DNA of 7,506 bases from Clostridiales bacterium (GTDB lineage: Bacteria; Bacillota; Clostridia; Lachnospirales; Lachnospiraceae): assembly GCA_019420405.1 (NCBI GenBank), contig JAHZHF010000119.1, positions 1-7,506 on the forward strand. The letters run 5' to 3'. The notes beneath the pieces were generated by a model. It was not told the DNA's origin. It saw nothing but the letters and a program-made list of their open reading frames with translations, and searched no databases. The stretch's first letter is position 1; the number at the start of each line of letters is the position of its first letter. This document shows, one piece after another, positions 1-5,726 of the stretch. The translations under genes and the position numbers were made by a program.

Positions 1-66
1 TCGCCCCTGTTTTCGGACGTTTTTCATCCGTAAGTTAGTGAACTTTATAGCTGCTCTTCACAAAGA

Positions 67-106
67 CAGGACAGCTCGGCCCCGTCTCCGAAGCCTCACT
101 GTCCTG
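67..106 (-). terminator. Candidate terminator hairpin downstream of ackA
   Basis: A perfect 8-bp inverted repeat (CAGGACAG at 67-74, CTGTCCTG at 99-106) encloses a smaller stem (75-79 with 88-93, one bulged base). It lies about 35 bases past the ackA stop on the minus strand. The minus-strand tail after the stem is only weakly T-rich (TCTTTG), so it may be an imperfect intrinsic terminator or a 3'-end-stabilising hairpin rather than a strong terminator. Nothing else in bases 1-140 is supported as a gene. Confidence 0.4.
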
Positions 107-140
107 CCCCAATCCCATATTCAGCGCGCCTGCTCTCAGC

Positions 141-1337
141 TTATTTTACAAGCGCCAGTGTCTCGCGTGCAATTGCGAGCTCCTCGTTTGTCGGAATCAC
201 AAATACTCTTACCTTTGAGCCTTCTTTTGTGATCTCCGCTTCTTTTCCTCTAAGTCCGTCATTGGCCTCTTTATCAAAGTCAACGCCAAGATATCCGAGG
301 TATCCGCATACCTGCTCTCTTACATAATCATCGTTCTCGCCGATACCGGCCGTGAATACGATATCGTCAACACCGTTCATAGCTGCTGCATAGGAGCCGA
401 TGTATTTAGCCACTCTGTAGGAGAATACATCCAGAGCGTTCTTCGCCTTGTTATCCCCTGCATTCATAGCGTCTGTCAGATCGCGGAAATCGCTGGAAAG
501 TCCGCCGGAAAGTCCGAATACACCTGACTTTTTATTCAGGACATTCATCACACCTGCGATATCCAGGCCTTCCTTCTGCGCGATGAACTCCATGATCGCC
601 GGATCGATATCACCGGAACGTGTTCCCATCACAAGACCCTCAAGCGGTGTAAGTCCCATGGAAGTGTCCACGGATTTTCCGTTCATAACTGCTGATACGC
701 TGGATCCGTTTCCAAGGTGGCATACAATGGTTTTCAGATCTTCGTACGGTCTTCCCATCACCTCAGCAGCTTTCTTTGAAACGTAGCTGTGGCTTGTCCC
801 ATGGAAGCCATAGCGTCTTACTTTGTATTTCTCATAATATTCATACGGAAGGCCGTACATATAAGCCTTCTCCGGCATAGTCTGGTGGAATGCAGTATCG
901 AATACTGCAACCATGGGAGTACCCGGCATCAGTTTTTCGCATGCCTCCACACCGATCATGTTGGCCGGATTGTGAAGCGGTGCAAGATCGTTGCACTCTG
1001 CAATCGCTTTCTTCACCTCATCTGTGATGACAACAGAAGAAGCGAACTTCTCTCCTCCGTGAACCACACGGTGTCCGACAGCTCCAATCTCGTGCAGATC
1101 CTTCACAACTCCTGTCTCAGGATTCATCAGAGCCTCGATCACGTACTGAATCGCCTCAGTATGTGTCGGCATCGGTTTGTCAGACTTCTCTTTCTCGCCG
1201 CCCTCCGGCTGATAGGTCAGACGTCCGTCGATTCCGATTCTTTCACAGAGTCCTTTTGCCAGGACTTCCTCTGATTCCGCGTTAATGAGCTGGAATTTCA
1301 GTGAAGAGCTTCCGCAGTTGATTACTAATACATTCAT
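141..1337 (-). CDS. ackA: Acetate kinase
   Basis: Catalyses acetyl phosphate + ADP to acetate + ATP in the cytoplasm, the second step of the Pta-AckA pathway; it is reversible and can also activate acetate. The 398-residue length is normal for the family. It opens with the acetokinase signature NVLVINCGSSSLKF (residues 2-15, with the nucleotide-fold Asn7 and the Ser cluster) and carries GHRVVHGG (88-95), LHNPAN (121-126), FDTAFH (146-151), YGFHGTSH (176-183), HLGNGSS (207-213), MGTRSGDIDP (237-246), TAGIGEN (329-335) and the C-terminal NEE (384-386). These hold the Arg, His, Asp, Asn and Glu positions known as substrate or catalytic residues in Methanosarcina acetate kinase. I chose the ATG at 1337 because GGGAGG (1347-1352) lies 9 bases upstream; an in-frame GTG at 1358 has no ribosome binding site of its own and would add seven residues absent from the family. 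It is 33 bases behind pta and is probably cotranscribed with it. Confidence 0.97.
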   Translation of the reverse strand: MNVLVINCGSSSLKFQLINAESEEVLAKGLCERIGIDGRLTYQPEGGEKEKSDKPMPTHTEAIQYVIEALMNPETGVVKDLHEIGAVGHRVVHGGEKFASSVVITDEVKKAIAECNDLAPLHNPANMIGVEACEKLMPGTPMVAVFDTAFHQTMPEKAYMYGLPYEYYEKYKVRRYGFHGTSHSYVSKKAAEVMGRPYEDLKTIVCHLGNGSSVSAVMNGKSVDTSMGLTPLEGLVMGTRSGDIDPAIMEFIAQKEGLDIAGVMNVLNKKSGVFGLSGGLSSDFRDLTDAMNAGDNKAKNALDVFSYRVAKYIGSYAAAMNGVDDIVFTAGIGENDDYVREQVCGYLGYLGVDFDKEANDGLRGKEAEITKEGSKVRVFVIPTNEELAIARETLALVK

Positions 1338-1346
1338 TTTTCTTTT

Positions 1347-1352
1347 CCTCCC
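1347..1352 (-). promoter_or_regulatory. Ribosome binding site of ackA
   Basis: GGGAGG on the minus strand sits 9 bases before the ATG at 1337. It decides the start, because the competing GTG at 1358 lies upstream of it. Confidence 0.8.
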
Positions 1353-1370
1353 AAACACTTTCTACTTCTA

Positions 1371-2366
1371 TTACATTGCCTGTGCCTGAACAGATGTGAT
1401 AGCCACAACGCCCACGATATCCTCTGCGCTGCATCCGCGTGAGAGGTCGTTGACCGGAGCCGCGATACCCTGGGTCAGAGGGCCGTATGCTTCGGCTTTT
1501 CCAAGTCTCTGTACCAGCTTGTAACCGATATTTCCCGCATCGAGATCCGGGAAGATCAGTACGTTGGCATGTCCGGCAACCTCGCTTCCAGGAGCTTTGG
1601 AAGCGCCCACTTCCGGAACAATCGCCGCGTCAAGCTGCAGCTCTCCATCCAGTTTCAGATCCGGTGCAAACTCGTGCGCAAGACGTGTTGCCTCTACAAC
1701 TTTGTCTACATCCGCATGTTTTGCACTGCCCTTTGTGGAGTGAGAAAGCATTGCCACGATCGGCTCTTTGCCTGTCAGTGTCTTAAAGGACTCAGCGGAG
1801 GAAAGAGCGATGTAAGCCAGCTTCTCCGGATCCGGATTCTGCTCAAGTCCGGCGTCACCGAAGATAAATGTTCCATTAGCTCCCATATCACAGTCCGGAA
1901 CAACCATAAGGAAGAATGCGGACACAAGCTTTGTACCCGGTTTTGTCTTCAGGATCTGAAGGCACGGACGAAGTGTATCTGCTGTGGAATGGCATGCTCC
2001 GGATACCATTCCATCTGCATCGCCCATCTTCACCATCATAACGCCATAATACAGGTAGTTGTTCAGAAGAAGCTCTCTTGCCTGCTCCTCTGTCATGCCC
2101 TTTTTCTGGCGGAGCTCAACCAGCTTTGCGATGTAAGCCTCTGTCTTGTCGCTCTTTGCCGGATCTACGATCGCTGCACCTGAGATATCATATGTACCTT
2201 TGTTTTTTTCGATCTCCTCTTCGCTTCCCACAAGGATCAGGTTCGCGATCCCCTCTTTTAAGACTGTCTCAGCAGCCTTATAGGTTCTTTCGTCCTCTGT
2301 CTCGGGGAGAACGATCGTCTTTTTGTCTGCTTTCGCTCTCGCCTTGATCTCATCAATAAATCCCAT
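1371..2366 (-). CDS. pta: Phosphate acetyltransferase (phosphotransacetylase)
   Basis: Transfers the acetyl group of acetyl-CoA to phosphate, giving acetyl phosphate and CoA; cytoplasmic first step of acetate formation. At 331 residues it is the short single-domain class, without the N-terminal DRTGG-type regulatory domain of the long E. coli type. Family blocks visible are VLPETEDERTYKAA (19-32), GDADGMVSGACHSTADTLRP (115-134), LSHSTKGSAKH (207-217), PDLDAGNIGYKLVQR (273-287) and GPLTQGIAAPVNDLSRGCS (295-313). Ser309-Arg310 and Arg133 match residues implicated in CoA binding and catalysis in Methanosarcina Pta. The ATG at 2366 is preferred: GAAAGGTGG lies about 10 bases upstream and MGFIDEIKARAK is the usual N-terminus. 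A second in-frame ATG at 2387 has no ribosome binding site. First gene of the pta-ackA operon, with its own promoter about 50 bases upstream. Confidence 0.96.
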   Translation of the reverse strand: MGFIDEIKARAKADKKTIVLPETEDERTYKAAETVLKEGIANLILVGSEEEIEKNKGTYDISGAAIVDPAKSDKTEAYIAKLVELRQKKGMTEEQARELLLNNYLYYGVMMVKMGDADGMVSGACHSTADTLRPCLQILKTKPGTKLVSAFFLMVVPDCDMGANGTFIFGDAGLEQNPDPEKLAYIALSSAESFKTLTGKEPIVAMLSHSTKGSAKHADVDKVVEATRLAHEFAPDLKLDGELQLDAAIVPEVGASKAPGSEVAGHANVLIFPDLDAGNIGYKLVQRLGKAEAYGPLTQGIAAPVNDLSRGCSAEDIVGVVAITSVQAQAM

Positions 2367-2376
2367 GTCTAAATTG

Positions 2377-2385
2377 CCACCTTTC
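2377..2385 (-). promoter_or_regulatory. Ribosome binding site of pta
   Basis: GAAAGGTGG on the minus strand, one mismatch from AAGGAGG in its core, ends 10 bases before the ATG at 2366. It supports that start over the ATG at 2387, which has no purine-rich site ahead of it. Confidence 0.65.
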
Positions 2386-2410
2386 ATTTCTATTTCTCTG
2401 ATTCATCTGT

Positions 2411-2439
2411 ATTATAACTCAAAGGTTTTTTGTATACAA
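2411..2439 (-). promoter_or_regulatory. Promoter of the pta-ackA operon
   Basis: On the minus strand, TTGTAT (2439-2434) and a perfect TATAAT (2416-2411) are separated by exactly 17 bases, a good housekeeping sigma-factor promoter. Transcription would start near 2404, giving a leader of about 38 bases, with no room for a riboswitch. The -35 box lies inside the perfect palindrome TTGTATACAA (2430-2439), a possible operator. Confidence 0.8.
2430..2439. promoter_or_regulatory. Palindrome TTGTATACAA over the pta -35 box
   Basis: A perfect 10-bp palindrome that fully covers the -35 element of the pta promoter. Short palindromes of the form TGTATACA are typical of sites bound by GntR-family dimers, and a protein bound here would block RNA polymerase. 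Its use as an operator is inference. A related palindrome, TGTATATACA, overlaps the -35 of the mgtE promoter at 3990-3999. Confidence 0.35.
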
Positions 2440-2499
2440 GGGGATTCCATGTGCATTTTCAAATACAATCACGAGAATTCCCCCTGTATGTTTATCGTA

Positions 2500-2517
2500 T
2501 TGTCACAAAAATAACAA
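2500..2517 (-). promoter_or_regulatory. Degenerate Rex-like inverted repeat upstream of pta
   Basis: TTGTTATTTTTGTGACAA has the exact 18-base layout of the redox-sensor Rex operator (TTGTTAA, 4 bases, TTAACAA), matching 6 of 7 bases in one half and 5 of 7 in the other. It lies about 100 bases upstream of the predicted pta transcription start, far for a repressor site, and its central T run is also the tail of the mgtE terminator. It may therefore be coincidental. Confidence 0.25.
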
Positions 2518-2567
2518 TCTTATAGAATAACAGTTCAGCCATCCGGGATGGGCGAACTGTTATTCTA
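2507..2567 (-). terminator. mgtE terminator, stem includes the stop codon
   Basis: A 14-bp perfect stem (2523-2536 with 2554-2567) is topped by a further CCATC/GATGG helix (2539-2543 with 2547-2551). On the minus strand it is followed, six bases past the stem, by a T-rich stretch TTGTTATTTTT (2517-2507). This fits an intrinsic terminator for mgtE separating it from the pta promoter. The right arm contains the mgtE stop codon (2565-2567), so a ribosome finishing mgtE would cover one arm of the hairpin. Confidence 0.75.
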
Positions 2568-3917
2568 CAGGTTAAACATCACAGTCACAATCCTGAAATA
2601 GACGAGAATCGTACATGTATCCAATATTGTCGTAATCAGCGGCGCGGCCATAATCGCCGGGTCCAGTCCGATCTTCTTCGCCAGAAGCGGCAGAATACAG
2701 CCGATGCATTTCGCCATGCAGACCACCGCAATCATCGTGATCCCCAACGCCACCGCCAGCATCAGATTCCGGTCGTACATGATGCAGATGCGGATGCCGT
2801 TTACGAAAGCCAGAAGCGAACCCACCACAAGCGCTACCCGGATTTCCTTGAAAATTACCCGGAAGATATCCGAAAACTCTATCTCTCCCACAGCCAGTCC
2901 GCGGATGATAAGCGTCGAACTCTGCGATCCGCAGTTTCCGCCTGTTCCCATAAGCATGGGAATAAACGTAATCAGGATAGGCATCACTGCCATGGCATTC
3001 TCATAATATCCGAGGATCTCCCCGGTCACTGTCGCCGAAAGCATCATGAGAAGAAGCCAGGGAGCCCGGTTTTTCGCATGCTGGAACACGGTCGTACCGA
3101 AGTAGGAGTCCTCGTTCGGGCTGACGCCGGCCATCATGCTGATATCCTCCGTCGTCTCATCCTGCAGGACGAGCATAGCGTCGTCAACCGTGACAATGCC
3201 TACCAGGCAGCTCTCATGATCGATGATCGGGATAGCCACAAGACCGTATTTGTTAATCATATTCGCCACATACTCCTGGTCATCCAGAGTCCGGGCATAC
3301 AGTACGTTTTCATCCATGATCTCCCGGATCAGTCTGGATTCCCCGGCCGTCAGCAGATCCTTTACGTCCACCATGCCGATCAGCTTTTTCTTCTCTGTCA
3401 CATAGCAAGTATAGATCGTCTCCTTATTAATACCGACCTGACGGATCTTTAAGATTGCATCCGCCACAGTCATCTCCTTACGCAGGCTGACATATTCGAT
3501 ATTCATAATACTGCCCGCGCTGTCCTCCGGATATTGCAGAAGCGCATTGATCTTCTTTCTCGTCTCCTCATCCGTCGCCGCAAGAAGCCTGTCCACCACA
3601 TTCGCCGGCATCTCCTCAAGAACGTCCACAGTATCATCCACGTACATTTCATCCATGACTTCTTCCAGCTCGGAATCTGTCAGTGCGTTGATCAGATCTG
3701 CACGCATATCGCTGTCCATATCCGTAAACACTTCCGCAGCTTCTTCCTTCGCAAGAAGACGGAAGACCAGTGTTCTCTGCTTTTTATTCAGCTCCTCCAG
3801 CGCATCAACGATATCAACGGGATGCATGGATTCCAGTTCTTCTTTCAATTCTTTAAAGTTATGCCCGTCAAGCAGATGGATCATCTGCTCCACATCCAGT
3901 TTGTTTTTCTGTTCCAT
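2565..3917 (-). CDS. mgtE: Magnesium transporter MgtE
   Basis: A homodimeric, Mg2+-gated channel for Mg2+ uptake in the cytoplasmic membrane. The 450 residues show the complete family architecture. The helical MgtE N domain spans about 8-128 and contains HPVDIVDALEEL near 32-43. Two CBS domains follow (about 138-198 and 200-258), then a plug-helix region (about 262-285) and five membrane segments (about 286-305, 310-335, 358-380, 385-412, 424-447). Conserved membrane motifs are MGTGGNCGSQS (323-333) and GLDPAIMAAPLITTILD (417-433); Asp433 matches the pore aspartate (Asp432) of Thermus MgtE. The start is the ATG at 3917, with GGAGAG (3926-3931) 8 bases upstream; an in-frame GTG at 3926 overlaps that site and is an unlikely start. 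The leader of about 47 bases is too short for an M-box riboswitch, so control may rest on the Mg2+-sensing N and CBS domains. It diverges from tmcAL. Confidence 0.96.
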   Translation of the reverse strand: MEQKNKLDVEQMIHLLDGHNFKELKEELESMHPVDIVDALEELNKKQRTLVFRLLAKEEAAEVFTDMDSDMRADLINALTDSELEEVMDEMYVDDTVDVLEEMPANVVDRLLAATDEETRKKINALLQYPEDSAGSIMNIEYVSLRKEMTVADAILKIRQVGINKETIYTCYVTEKKKLIGMVDVKDLLTAGESRLIREIMDENVLYARTLDDQEYVANMINKYGLVAIPIIDHESCLVGIVTVDDAMLVLQDETTEDISMMAGVSPNEDSYFGTTVFQHAKNRAPWLLLMMLSATVTGEILGYYENAMAVMPILITFIPMLMGTGGNCGSQSSTLIIRGLAVGEIEFSDIFRVIFKEIRVALVVGSLLAFVNGIRICIMYDRNLMLAVALGITMIAVVCMAKCIGCILPLLAKKIGLDPAIMAAPLITTILDTCTILVYFRIVTVMFNL

Positions 3918-3925
3918 GCTATTCA

Positions 3926-3931
3926 CTCTCC
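3926..3931 (-). promoter_or_regulatory. Ribosome binding site of mgtE
   Basis: GGAGAG on the minus strand, 8 bases ahead of the ATG at 3917. Its last base is the first base of the competing GTG at 3926, which rules that GTG out in practice. Confidence 0.7.
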
Positions 3932-3950
3932 GCTATTGATCATTTTTCCC

Positions 3951-3979
3951 TGTCGGACTTCATCATTTTATAGTATAAT
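3951..3979 (+). promoter_or_regulatory. Promoter of tmcAL (strong -10, weak -35)
   Basis: A perfect TATAAT at 3974-3979 on the plus strand; the -35 position 17 bases upstream reads TGTCGG (3951-3956), a poor match. Transcription would start near 3986, leaving a leader of about 36 bases. The -10 shares four bases (3974-3977) with the -10 of the opposing mgtE promoter. Confidence 0.55.
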
Positions 3980-4000
3980 ATGGAAGAAATGTATATACAA
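3972..4000 (-). promoter_or_regulatory. Promoter of mgtE
   Basis: On the minus strand, TTGTAT (4000-3995) and TATACT (3977-3972) are separated by exactly 17 bases, the same -35 and spacing as the pta promoter. The start would be near 3965, giving a leader of about 47 bases. The -35 lies inside the predicted tmcAL leader and the -10 overlaps that of tmcAL. The palindrome TGTATATACA (3990-3999) overlaps the -35. Confidence 0.65.
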
Positions 4001-4009
4001 GGCTATTCT

Positions 4010-4015
4010 AAGGAG
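4010..4015 (+). promoter_or_regulatory. Ribosome binding site of tmcAL
   Basis: AAGGAG, 6 bases ahead of the ATG at 4022. It decides against the in-frame ATG at 3980, which sits at the -10 element and has no ribosome binding site. Confidence 0.8.
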
Positions 4016-4021
4016 TTTTCT

Positions 4022-5311
4022 ATGAAAATTGTCGGACTGATTACAGAATACAACCCGTTCCACAACGGGCATCTTCATCATATACAGGAGGCAAAACGCG
4101 TCACAGGGGCAGACACCGTCATTGTCGTTATGAGCGGCGACTATGTTCAGAGGGGTGTTCCCGCCATCATGCCGAAACGCATCCGGGCCGAAATGGCACT
4201 CCACTGCGGGGCCTCGGCAGTATTTGAACTCCCTGTGTGCTATGCCACCGGAAGCGCGGAATATTTTGCCATGGGAGCAGTCTCTCTTCTGGACCGTTTG
4301 GGGGTGGTGGATTCCCTCTGCTTCGGAAGCGAGTGTAACGACCTGGATGCCCTCTCCCATGTAGCGGATATTCTCAGCCAGGAGCCCGAGGGGTACCGCA
4401 CTCTCCTGAAAAGCGCGTTGAAAAAAGGCTGTTCCTTTCCTGCTGCCCGGCACAGCGCCATGCTGGAATACACCAGCAGCGCCAGTGTCGCCTCTCTCCT
4501 GGACGATCCGAACAACATCCTGGGAATCGAATATCTGAAAGCACTGAAAAAGCTGAACAGCTCAATAAAACCCTTCACGATCCGCCGGGAGGGAGCTCAC
4601 TATCACAGCCGCACCGTATCGGAGGACAGTTTCAGTTCTGCCTCCGCGATCCGCTCCCTTCTGGCATACTCCGGCTCCTCCATCTCAACCGACCTGTCGG
4701 GAGGAACGTTTGAGAACACCTCCTTTTCTTCCATTCTGGACCGCCTGGAAGATCAGGTTCCCGCATCCTGTCTGGAGCTTTTAAAGGATTACCACCGGGT
4801 TCAGTACCCTGTCTACCAGAATGACTTTTCGATCATCCTGAAATATAAGCTGTTAAACAAACACCCGGCAGGCCTTGTACGCTACCAGGACGTCTCGGAG
4901 GAGCTGGCAGGACGGATCTGCAGTCAGCTTAACAATTTCTTTAACTACAAACAGTTCGCCGAACTCTTAAAGACCCGTGAAATCACGCAGACACGGATCA
5001 ACCGTGCCCTTCTTCACACCATGCTGGGCACAAAAAAAGTTGATGTGGAGGAATTTATCAGCGGAGGATACCACTACTATGCCCGTCTGCTCGGTTACAG
5101 GAAGGATAAGGCCCGTCTGATCAGCCATATTGCCAGGGAGAGTCCTCTCCCGCTGCTGGCACGGCTGTCTGAGACCGAGGGCCTGTCTGAAACCGGACGG
5201 AAAATGCTGCGAAATGATATTCTGGCGTCTAACCTGTATACTTCGGTGGTGACAGATAAGTTCAAAACTGCGTTTCAAAATGAGTACAAACAGGGAATCA
5301 TTAAGGTTTGA
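4022..5311 (+). CDS. tmcAL: tRNA(Met) cytidine acetate ligase (TmcAL, YlbM family)
   Basis: Known members activate acetate with ATP to acetyl-adenylate and transfer the acetyl group to N4 of the wobble cytidine (C34) of elongator tRNA-Met, which protects AUG decoding. The 429 residues are close to the family length. The N-terminal nucleotidyltransferase fold shows GLITEYNPFHNGH (5-17) with the HxGH-type nucleotide-binding motif (14-17), MSGDYVQRG (37-45), FGSE (101-104), NNILGIEYLKAL (164-175) and SASAIR (206-211), in the place of the ISSTxIR element of related enzymes. The C-terminal half carries the family stretch KTRE...RINRALLH (317-332). The start MKIVGLITEYNPFHNGH is the usual one. It diverges from mgtE, lies near pta-ackA and is followed by a small gene on the same strand. 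The family call is firm; the acetate-ligase activity is inherited from studied homologues such as the Bacillus protein. Confidence 0.92.
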   Translation: MKIVGLITEYNPFHNGHLHHIQEAKRVTGADTVIVVMSGDYVQRGVPAIMPKRIRAEMALHCGASAVFELPVCYATGSAEYFAMGAVSLLDRLGVVDSLCFGSECNDLDALSHVADILSQEPEGYRTLLKSALKKGCSFPAARHSAMLEYTSSASVASLLDDPNNILGIEYLKALKKLNSSIKPFTIRREGAHYHSRTVSEDSFSSASAIRSLLAYSGSSISTDLSGGTFENTSFSSILDRLEDQVPASCLELLKDYHRVQYPVYQNDFSIILKYKLLNKHPAGLVRYQDVSEELAGRICSQLNNFFNYKQFAELLKTREITQTRINRALLHTMLGTKKVDVEEFISGGYHYYARLLGYRKDKARLISHIARESPLPLLARLSETEGLSETGRKMLRNDILASNLYTSVVTDKFKTAFQNEYKQGIIKV

Positions 5312-5344
5312 TATCTTTTGTACACAAACAAACACTGGGGCCGC

Positions 5345-5357
5345 GCGGATCATCCGC
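5345..5357 (+). other. Small hairpin in the tmcAL-small gene spacer
   Basis: GCGGA-TCA-TCCGC forms a 5-bp stem with a three-base loop. No T run follows, so it is not an intrinsic terminator. No convincing promoter is seen in the 86-base spacer (5312-5397), so the downstream gene is probably read through from tmcAL. A role in mRNA processing or stability is possible but unsupported. Confidence 0.25.
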
Positions 5358-5383
5358 TCTGCCGCTCCGCAAAATTACCGCAA

Positions 5384-5389
5384 AAGGAG
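5384..5389 (+). promoter_or_regulatory. Ribosome binding site of the small cysteine protein gene
   Basis: AAGGAG, 8 bases ahead of the ATG at 5398. This strong site shows that the short reading frame is translated and fixes its start; the in-frame ATG at 5308 overlaps the end of tmcAL and lacks such a site. Confidence 0.75.
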
Positions 5390-5397
5390 ATGTTCAT

Positions 5398-5622
5398 ATG
5401 CGCCGTACTGATGCGCCATTTAATGGGAAACAATTCATATTAAACAAAAACACAGGGGAAATCCACGATCTTGACCGCGAATCACCGCTGTGCCATATTG
5501 ACGAAATAGATACCGATCATATCTTTGCCTGCGACACCTACGCAGAAGCCGTGCTGTTTGCATCCATCCTTGGAATCACAAGAAACGGATGCGCACACTG
5601 TATGCCGGAGCGGAACCGATAA
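5398..5622 (+). CDS. Small cysteine-containing protein, possible zinc-binding fold
   Basis: A 74-residue protein that I cannot assign to a named family. It has no signal peptide or membrane segment. The order is a short basic N-terminus (MRRTDAPFNGK), FILNKNTGEIHDL (13-25), then CHIDEI (32-37), a middle helix-like stretch with YAEAVLFASILGI (48-60), and a C-terminal CAHCMP (65-70). The pattern NTGxxxH, single Cys, then CxxC next to a Pro resembles small Ada-like zinc-binding domains (NTGKKYH, C, CxxC), so His23, Cys32, Cys65 and Cys68 are candidate ligands; Cys45 is additional. This is inference from spacing. The gene follows tmcAL after 86 bases with no terminator between them and precedes a strong hairpin, so it probably ends the tmcAL transcript. 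That it is coding is supported by its excellent ribosome binding site, ordinary codon use and operon position. Confidence 0.75.
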   Translation: MRRTDAPFNGKQFILNKNTGEIHDLDRESPLCHIDEIDTDHIFACDTYAEAVLFASILGITRNGCAHCMPERNR

Positions 5623-5654
5623 GTTCTGCGCCGCATTGTTGCATTATTGTGATA

Positions 5655-5714
5655 AAAAGCCATACCCAAGAAACAAGTAGTTCTAAATTTCTACAAATTT
5701 CTGGTATGGCTTTT
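5655..5714. terminator. Bidirectional terminator between the small gene and icd
   Basis: A 12-bp perfect stem (AAAAGCCATACC at 5655-5666, GGTATGGCTTTT at 5703-5714) carries a second helix (5669-5673 with 5698-5702), a third (5677-5680 with 5691-5694) and a 10-base loop. Plus-strand reading gives TTTTATTTCT at the stem end; minus-strand reading gives TTTTTATC. It therefore serves the convergent small gene (plus) and icd (minus), and begins 12 bases past the icd stop. Confidence 0.9.
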
Positions 5715-5726
5715 ATTTCTACTTTC

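Noticed and set aside
1..27. Minus-strand ATG at 27 opening a frame MKNVRKQGR that runs off the left edge
   Set aside because: No ribosome binding site precedes it, only nine codons are visible and the peptide matches nothing I recognise. It could be the start of the next gene but cannot be supported.
448..1274. Long plus-strand reading frames opposite ackA, pta, mgtE and icd
   Set aside because: They lie antisense to strongly conserved enzymes, have no ribosome binding sites and read as low-complexity Ser/Arg/Leu-rich or unfamiliar sequence, as expected of shadow frames.
5318..5327. TTGTACACAA in the tmcAL-small gene spacer as a third operator palindrome
   Set aside because: It is not a true palindrome (its complement reads TTGTGTACAA) and no promoter is seen next to it.
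5677..5702. TTCTAAATTTCTAC resembling the Cas12a CRISPR repeat core (AATTTCTAC...GTAGAT)
   Set aside because: Only one copy exists, the GTAG arm lies on the wrong side of CTAC, and the bases are explained as the upper part of the terminator hairpin. No cas genes are nearby.
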